DNA from: Muscardinus avellanarius | Lineage: Eukaryota; Chordata; Mammalia; Rodentia; Gliridae | Length of the DNA: 64,000 nt | NCBI GenBank assembly: GCA_963383645.1 | Contig: OY726573.1 | Coordinates: 21,480,345 to 21,544,344, forward strand | Reading direction: 5' to 3' | Part shown: in pieces, positions 59,001 to 64,000 of the stretch | Numbering within the stretch: the stretch's first letter is position 1 | Layout of the letters: the number at the start of each line of letters is the position of its first letter | Position numbers and translations under genes: made by a program | The notes under the pieces: model-generated | The model's database searches: none | The model's input: the letters and a program-made list of their open reading frames with translations, nothing else | Told to the model about the DNA's origin: nothing

Positions 59001-59748
59001 AGTAAGACGCTGGGTTCTGGGCGGGGGTCGCGGGCTGGGCACGCCAGATGGGGCCCGGGTCGCGGGACTCTGGGCCCCAGACCGAACTGCGCATAGCACG
59101 CCAGACCCCTGGAGAAACCAGGCCAAGTAAGACGCTGGGTTCTGGGCAGGGGTCGCGGGCTGGGCACGCCAGATGGGGCCCGGGTCGCGGGACTCTGGGC
59201 CCCAGGCAGAACTGCGAGTAGCACGCCAGATCCCTGGAGAAACCAGGCCCAGTAAGACGCTGGGTTCTGGGCAGGGGTCGCGCGCGGCGCACAAAAGCCG
59301 GGGCCTGGGTCGCGGGACCCTGGGCCCCGGGCCGAACTGCGCGTAGCACGCCAGACCCCTGGAGAAACCAGGCCCAGTAAGACGCTGGGTTCTGGGCGGG
59401 GGTCGTGGGCGGGGCACGCCTAATGGGGCCCGGGTCGCGGGACTCTGAGCCCCTGCCGAACTGCGCGTAGCATGCCAGACCCCTGGAGAAACCAGACCCA
59501 GTAAGACGCTGGGTTCTGGGCGGGGGTCGCAGGCTGGGCACGCCAGATGGGGCCCGGGTCGCGGGACTCTGGGCCCCTGCCGAACTGCGCGTAGCACGCC
59601 AGACCCCTGGAGAAACCAGACCCAGTAAGACGCTGGGTTCTGGGCAGGGGTCGCGGGCTGGGCACGCCAGATGGGGCCCGGGTTGCGGGACTCTGGGCCC
59701 CAGGCAGAACTGCGAGTAGCACGCCAGACCCCTGGAGAAACCGGGCCC
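59001..59748 (+). repeat. six tandem copies of a ~125-bp GC-rich, CpG-rich unit
   Basis: AGTAAGACGCTGGGTTCTGG recurs at 59001, 59126, 59251, 59375, 59500 and 59624, and the sixth unit ends at 59748, giving periods of 124-125 bp. Each unit also holds GGGGCCCGGGTCGCGGGAC (or a close variant) and ACCCCTGGAGAAACC. Most units carry a run of at least four G-tracts fitting a canonical quadruplex (59012-59034 in the first). Long minus-strand reading frames here (58935-59847) come from lack of stops in GC-rich DNA and repeat the same peptide in several frames; I do not call them genes. Confidence 0.92.
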
Positions 59749-60244
59749 AGAACAGAAAAAGATAAAGAAAAATATCGGAGAGGTGGTAAGAAAGCCGTTA
59801 TGGACGCCAGGACACTGGAGATGCAGACAAAACTTATCTAAATGCACTGGAACTTATGGAAAAATTCGCCGTGAAAGAGGACTGCTATTTCTCTATATTG
59901 TTAAGAATCTCAGACATCACATATAAGGAGAGAGTTTAGCGGAGACCAAGGAGAAATGCGGTGCTGAAAGAGTTCTTCGCGATGGTGGTAGAGACTTGTA
60001 TTCAGGAGAAGCAGAAACCGGATCTTACCAACTTTATTTTTTTGGAGAAATTACACCAAATGTCGAATGCTACCATCACGCATGCTTAGGAACACTGGAC
60101 AACATCCAGAGTGGAAAAAGAGCCTGGGAAGGATTTGAAATGGTGGAGGCAGTGGCAATGCCAGTGGCCAATATTCGGGGGAGGCAGAGATCTGATACAT
60201 TACAACTGGAACCTTTGAAATACTAACCACAGAGACTGTGATCG
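59749..60244 (+). other. 496-bp linker between the arrays, unidentified
   Basis: A-rich, non-repetitive and quite unlike both neighbours. It begins directly after the last 125-bp unit and runs into the first diverged unit of the 100-bp array. A 76-codon plus frame (59996-60226) shows no family I recognise. Possible readings are the post-monomer part of an L1 5' UTR, the middle of a composite retroelement, or single-copy DNA trapped between satellites. Confidence 0.5.
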
Positions 60245-63200
60245 GAACCTGCTGAGGGGTTAGGCGGGCGCCGGGGCCAGTGGCCGACATCGGAGCTTGC
60301 TGTGAGGCAGGGCCACTACTGAGGCCTCCGTGGCCGGGATTGGAACCTGCAGAGGGGTTAGACCGATGCTGGGGCCAGCGAGGCCGGCATTGGAGCCTGC
60401 CATGATGCAAGGCTTGTGCTAGGGCCTCCGAGGTCGGATCCGGAACTTGCTGAGGGGTTAGGCCGGTGCTGGGGTCAGCGAGGCCGGCATCGGAGCCTGC
60501 CGTGAGGCAAGGCCAGTGTTGGGGCCCCCGAGGATGGGACCGGAGCCTGCTGAGGGGTTAGGCCGGTGCTGGGGCCAGCGAGGCTGGCATCAGAGCCTGC
60601 CATGAGGCAAGGCCGGTACTTGGGCCTCCGAGGCCAGGATAAGAGCCTGCCGAGGGGTTAGGCCAGTGCTGGGGCCTCCAGGGCAGAATAAGAGCCTGCT
60701 GAGGGGTTAGGCCGGTGCTGGGGCCAGCGAGGCCGGCATCGGAGCCTGCCTTGAGGCAAGGCCGGTACTGGGGCCTCCGAGGCCAGGACAAGAGCCTGCC
60801 GAGGGGTTAGGCCGGTGCTGGGGCCAGCGAGGCCGCCATCGGAGCCTGCCTTGAGGCATGACCAGTGCTGGGGCCTCCGAGGCCGGGATCGGAGCCTGCC
60901 GAGGGGTTAGGCCGCTGCTGGGGCCAGCGAGGCCGGCATCGGAGCCTGCCTTGAGGCAAGGCCGGTACTGGGGCCTCTGAGGCCTGGATCGGAGCCTGCC
61001 GAGGGGTTAGGCCGCTGCTGGGGCCAGTGAGGCCGGCATCGGAGCCTGCCGTGAGGCAAGGCCGGTACTGGGGCCTCCGAGGCCAGGATAAGAGCCTGCT
61101 GAGGGGTTAGGCCGGTGCTGGGGCCAGCGAGGCCGGCATCGGAGCCTGCCTTGAGGCAAGGCCGGTACTGGGGCCTCGAGGCCAGGATAAGAGCCTGCCG
61201 AGGGGTTAGGCCAGTGCTGGGGCCAGCGAGGCCGGCATCGGAGCCTGCCGTGAGGCAAGGCCTGTACTGGGGCCTCCGAGGCCAGGATAAGAGCTTGCCG
61301 AGGGGATAGGCCGGTGCTGGGGCCAACGAGGCCGGCAGCGGAGCCTGCCGTGAGGCATGACCAGTGCTGGGGCCTCCGAGGCCGGGATCGGAGCATGCCA
61401 AGGGGTTAGGCCGCTGCTGGGGCCAGCGAGGCCGGCATCGGAGCCTGCCGTGAGGCAAGGCCGGTACTGGGGCCTCCGAGGCCAGGATAAGAGCCTGCCA
61501 AGGGGCTAGGCCGGTGCTGGGGCCAGCGAGGCCGGCATCGGAGCCTGCCTTGAGGCATGACCAGTGCTGGGGCCTCCGAGGCCGGGATCGGAGCCTGCCG
61601 AGGGGTTAGGCCGGTGCTGGGGCCAGCGAGGCCGGCATTGGAGCCTGCCGTGAGGCAAGGCCGGTACTGGGGCCTCTGAGGCCGGGATCGGAGCCTGCCG
61701 AGGGGTTAGGCCGCTGCTGGGGCCAGTGAGGCCGGCATCGGAGCCTGCCGTGAGGCAAGGCCGGTACTGGGGCCTCCGAGGCCAGGATAAGAGCTTGCCG
61801 AGGGGTTAGGCCGGTGCTGGGGTCAACGAGGCCGGCAGCGGAGCCTGCCGTGAGGCATGACCAGTGCTGGGGCCTCCGAGGCCGGGATCGGAGCATGCCG
61901 AGGGGTTAGGCCGGTGCTGGGGCCAGCGAGGCCGGCATCGGAGCCTGCCGTGAGGCAAGGCCGGTACTGGGGCCTCCGAGGCCAGGATAAGAGCCTGCCA
62001 AGGGGCTAGGCCGGTGCTGGGGCCAGCGAGGCCGGCATCGGAGCCTGCCTTGAGGCATGACCAGTGCTGGGGCCTACGAGGCTGGGATCGGAGCCTGCCG
62101 AGGGGTTAGGCCGCTGCTGGGGCCAGCGAGGCCGGCATCGGAGCCTGCCGTGAGGCAAGGCCGGTACTGGGGCCTCCGAGGCCAGGATAAGAGCCTGCCG
62201 AGGGGTTAGGCCAGTGCTGGGGCCAGTGAGGCCGGCATCGGAGCCTGCCGTGAGGCAAGGCCGGTACTGGGGCCTCTAGGCCAGGATAAGAGCCTGCCGA
62301 GGGGTTAGGCCGGTGCTGGGGACAGCGAGGCCGGCAGCGGAGCCTGCCGTGAGGCAAGGCCAGTACTGGGGCCTCCGAGGCCAGGATAAGAGCCTGCCAA
62401 GGGGTTAGGCCGGTGCTGGGGCCAGCGAGGCCACCATCGGAGCCTGCCTTGAGGCATGACCAGTGCTGGGGCCTCCGAGGCCGGGATCGGAGCCTGCCGA
62501 GGGGTTAGGCCGGTGCTGGGGCCAGCGAGGCCGGCATCGGAGCCTGCCGTGAGGCAAGGCCGGTACTGGGGCCTCCGAGGCCAGGATAAGAGCTTGCCGA
62601 GGGGTTAGGCCGGTGCTGGGGCCAACGAGGCCGGCAGCGGAGCCTGCCGTGAGGCATGACCAGTGCTGGGGCCTCCGAGGCCGGGATCGGAGCATGCCGA
62701 GGGGTTAGGCCAGTGCTGGGGCCAGCGAGGCCGGCATCGGAGCCTGCCGTGAGGCAAGGCCGGTACTGGGGCCTCCGAGGCCAGGATAAGAGCCTGCCAA
62801 GGGGCTAGGCCGGTGCTGGGGCCAGCGAGGCCGGCATCGGAGCCTGCCTTGAGGCATGACCAGTGCTGGGGCCTCCGAGGCTGGGATCGGAGCCTGCCGA
62901 GGGGTTAGGCCGCTGCTGGGGCCAGCGAGGCCGGCATCGGAGCCTGCCGTGAGGCAAGGCCGGTACTGGGGCCTCCGAGGCCAGGATAAGAGCCTGCCGA
63001 GGGGTTAGGCCAGTGCTGGGGCCAGTGAGGCCGGCATCGGAGCCTGCCTTGAGGCAAGGCCGGTACTGGGGCCTCTAGGCCAGGATAAGAGCCTGCCGAG
63101 GGGTTAGGCCGGTGCTGGGGACAGCGAGGCCGGCAGCGGAGCCTGCCGTGAGGCAAGGCCAGTACTGGGGCCTCCGAGGCCAGGATAAGAGCCTGCCAAG

Positions 63201-64000
63201 GGGTTAGGCCGGTGCTGGGGCCAGCGAGGCCGCCATCGGAGCCTGCCTTGAGGCATGACCAGTGCTGGGGCCTCCGAGGCCGGGATCGGAGCCTGCCGAG
63301 GGGTTAGGCCGGTGCTGGGGCCAGCGAGGCCGGCATCGGAGCCTGCCGTGAGGCAAGGCTGGTACTGGGGCCTCTGAGGCCGGGATCGGAGCCTGCCGAG
63401 GGGTTAGGCCGCTGCTGGGGCCAGTGAGGCCGGCATCAGAGCCTGCCGTGAGGCAAGGCCGGTACTGGGGCCTCCGAGGCCAGGATAAGAGCTTGCCGAG
63501 GGGTTAGGCCGGTGCTGGGGCCAACGAGGCCGGCAGCGGAGCCTGCCGTGAGGCATGACCAGTGCTGGGGCCTCCGAGGCCGGGATCGGAGCATGCCGAG
63601 GGGTTAGGCCGGTGCTGGGGCCAGCGAGGCCGGCATCGGAGCCTGCCGTGAGGCAAGGCCGGTACTGGGGCCTCCGAGGCCAGGATAAGAGCCTGCCAAG
63701 GGGCTAGGCCGGTGCTGGGGCCAGCGAGGCCGGCATCGGAGCCTGCCTTGAGGCATGACCAGTGCTGGGGCCTCCGATGCTGGGATCGGAGCCTGCCGAG
63801 GGGTTAGGCCGCTGCTGGGGCCAGCGAGGCCGGCATCGGAGCCTGCCGTGAGGCAAGGCCGGTACTGGGGCCTCTGAGGCCGGGATCGGAGCCTGCCGAG
63901 GGGTTAGGCCGCTGCTGGGGCCAGTGAGGCCGGCATCGGAGCCTGCCGTGAGGCAAGGCCGGTACTGGGGCCTCCGAGGCCAGGATAAGAGCCTGCCGAG
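60245..64000 (+). repeat. satellite array, 100-bp dimer of two 50-bp half-units, cut by the window edge
   Basis: Half A (GAGCCTGCCGAGGGGTTAGG start, CCGGCATCG end) alternates with half B (GAGCCTGCCGTGAGGCAAGG start, ending CCAGGATAA or CCGGGATCG). Dimers start at 60245, 60343, 60443, 60543 and 60643, then 60692 after a half-unit break, then every 99-100 bp to 63989: about 37 dimers. The halves are clearly related to each other. The first three dimers are the most diverged. Variants within the array form a higher-order pattern. Minus-strand frames (for example 60907-61458) repeat peptides such as ASLAPAPA and are by-products of the repeat. Confidence 0.95.

Noticed and set aside
58935..59847. 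Long minus-strand reading frames (up to 291 codons) over the 125-bp array
   Set aside because: Peptides simply repeat with the DNA unit, overlapping frames are open at once, and the frame extends into the unrelated linker and a SINE. GC-rich, stop-poor repeat DNA explains them.
60907..63156. Minus-strand frames giving Pro/Arg/Ala-rich repeat proteins in the satellite
   Set aside because: The 100-bp period is not a multiple of three, so frames shift every unit and are broken by TAA complementary to TTAGG. No start context or family.
60245..64000. CRISPR-like array
   Set aside because: The repeats are contiguous, with no unique spacers, in a mammalian genome.
60245..64000. Telomere-like GGGGTTAGG in each dimer
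   Set aside because: Only one and a half telomere units per 100 bp, inside an unrelated repeat; no (TTAGGG)n run follows.

Overview
This is vertebrate, almost certainly rodent, nuclear DNA. It carries eight coding exons of one protein gene on the + strand, METTL16 (U6 snRNA/MAT2A m6A methyltransferase), very dense SINEs in introns and flanks, and two GC-rich tandem arrays running off the right edge. I saw no other protein gene, no rRNA or tRNA gene and no CRISPR array. The exons match METTL16 in order, with GT-AG junctions and compatible phases. They encode about 519 of an expected ~561 residues, from residue 43 to the stop; the N-terminal exons lie to the left.

The dominant repeat is a dimeric SINE. 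A 7SL RNA-derived left half (starting GCCGGGCGTGGTGGC) is joined by an A-rich linker to a tRNA-Ala/ID-like right half. This is the B1-dID/MEN type of architecture known from squirrel-related and some other non-muroid rodents. The exact species is not resolved: the abundant recent ID type I associate with ground squirrels is not evident. I estimate more than half of the first 59 kb is SINE, in both orientations and often nested. Three diagnostic forms can be told apart. The C form has GGCCCTCTGCAACTCAG in the left half and often ends in ACCCGC. The B form has GGCTCTCAGCAACTTAG. The H form has an internal deletion that leaves a small GCTGGCTT hairpin. Older layers are MIRs, an L1 fragment cut by several SINEs, standalone ID copies and an old 7SL monomer.

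Layout: 1-5870, intron with SINEs and a possible L1 3' end; 5871-28161, six exons in SINE-rich introns, with a reverse-strand retrocopy at 25888-26623 flanked by a perfect 35-bp duplication; 28162-44354, a 16-kb intron; 44355-45281, the last two exons and the stop; 45282-58994, 3' UTR/flank with SINEs between islands of unrecognised single-copy DNA.

The most unusual part is 58995-64000. Six copies of a ~125-bp CpG-rich unit, most with a G-quadruplex motif, are followed by a 496-bp linker of unknown identity. A 100-bp satellite then runs to the window edge. Each 100-bp unit is a dimer of two related 50-bp halves, and the array has a visible higher-order organisation that differs by whole-dimer insertions and deletions. 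It could be a composite retroelement (L1 promoter monomers or an SVA-like element) or a satellite locus; the window cannot decide. All identifications come from reading the sequence and from memory of the families; no search was run.
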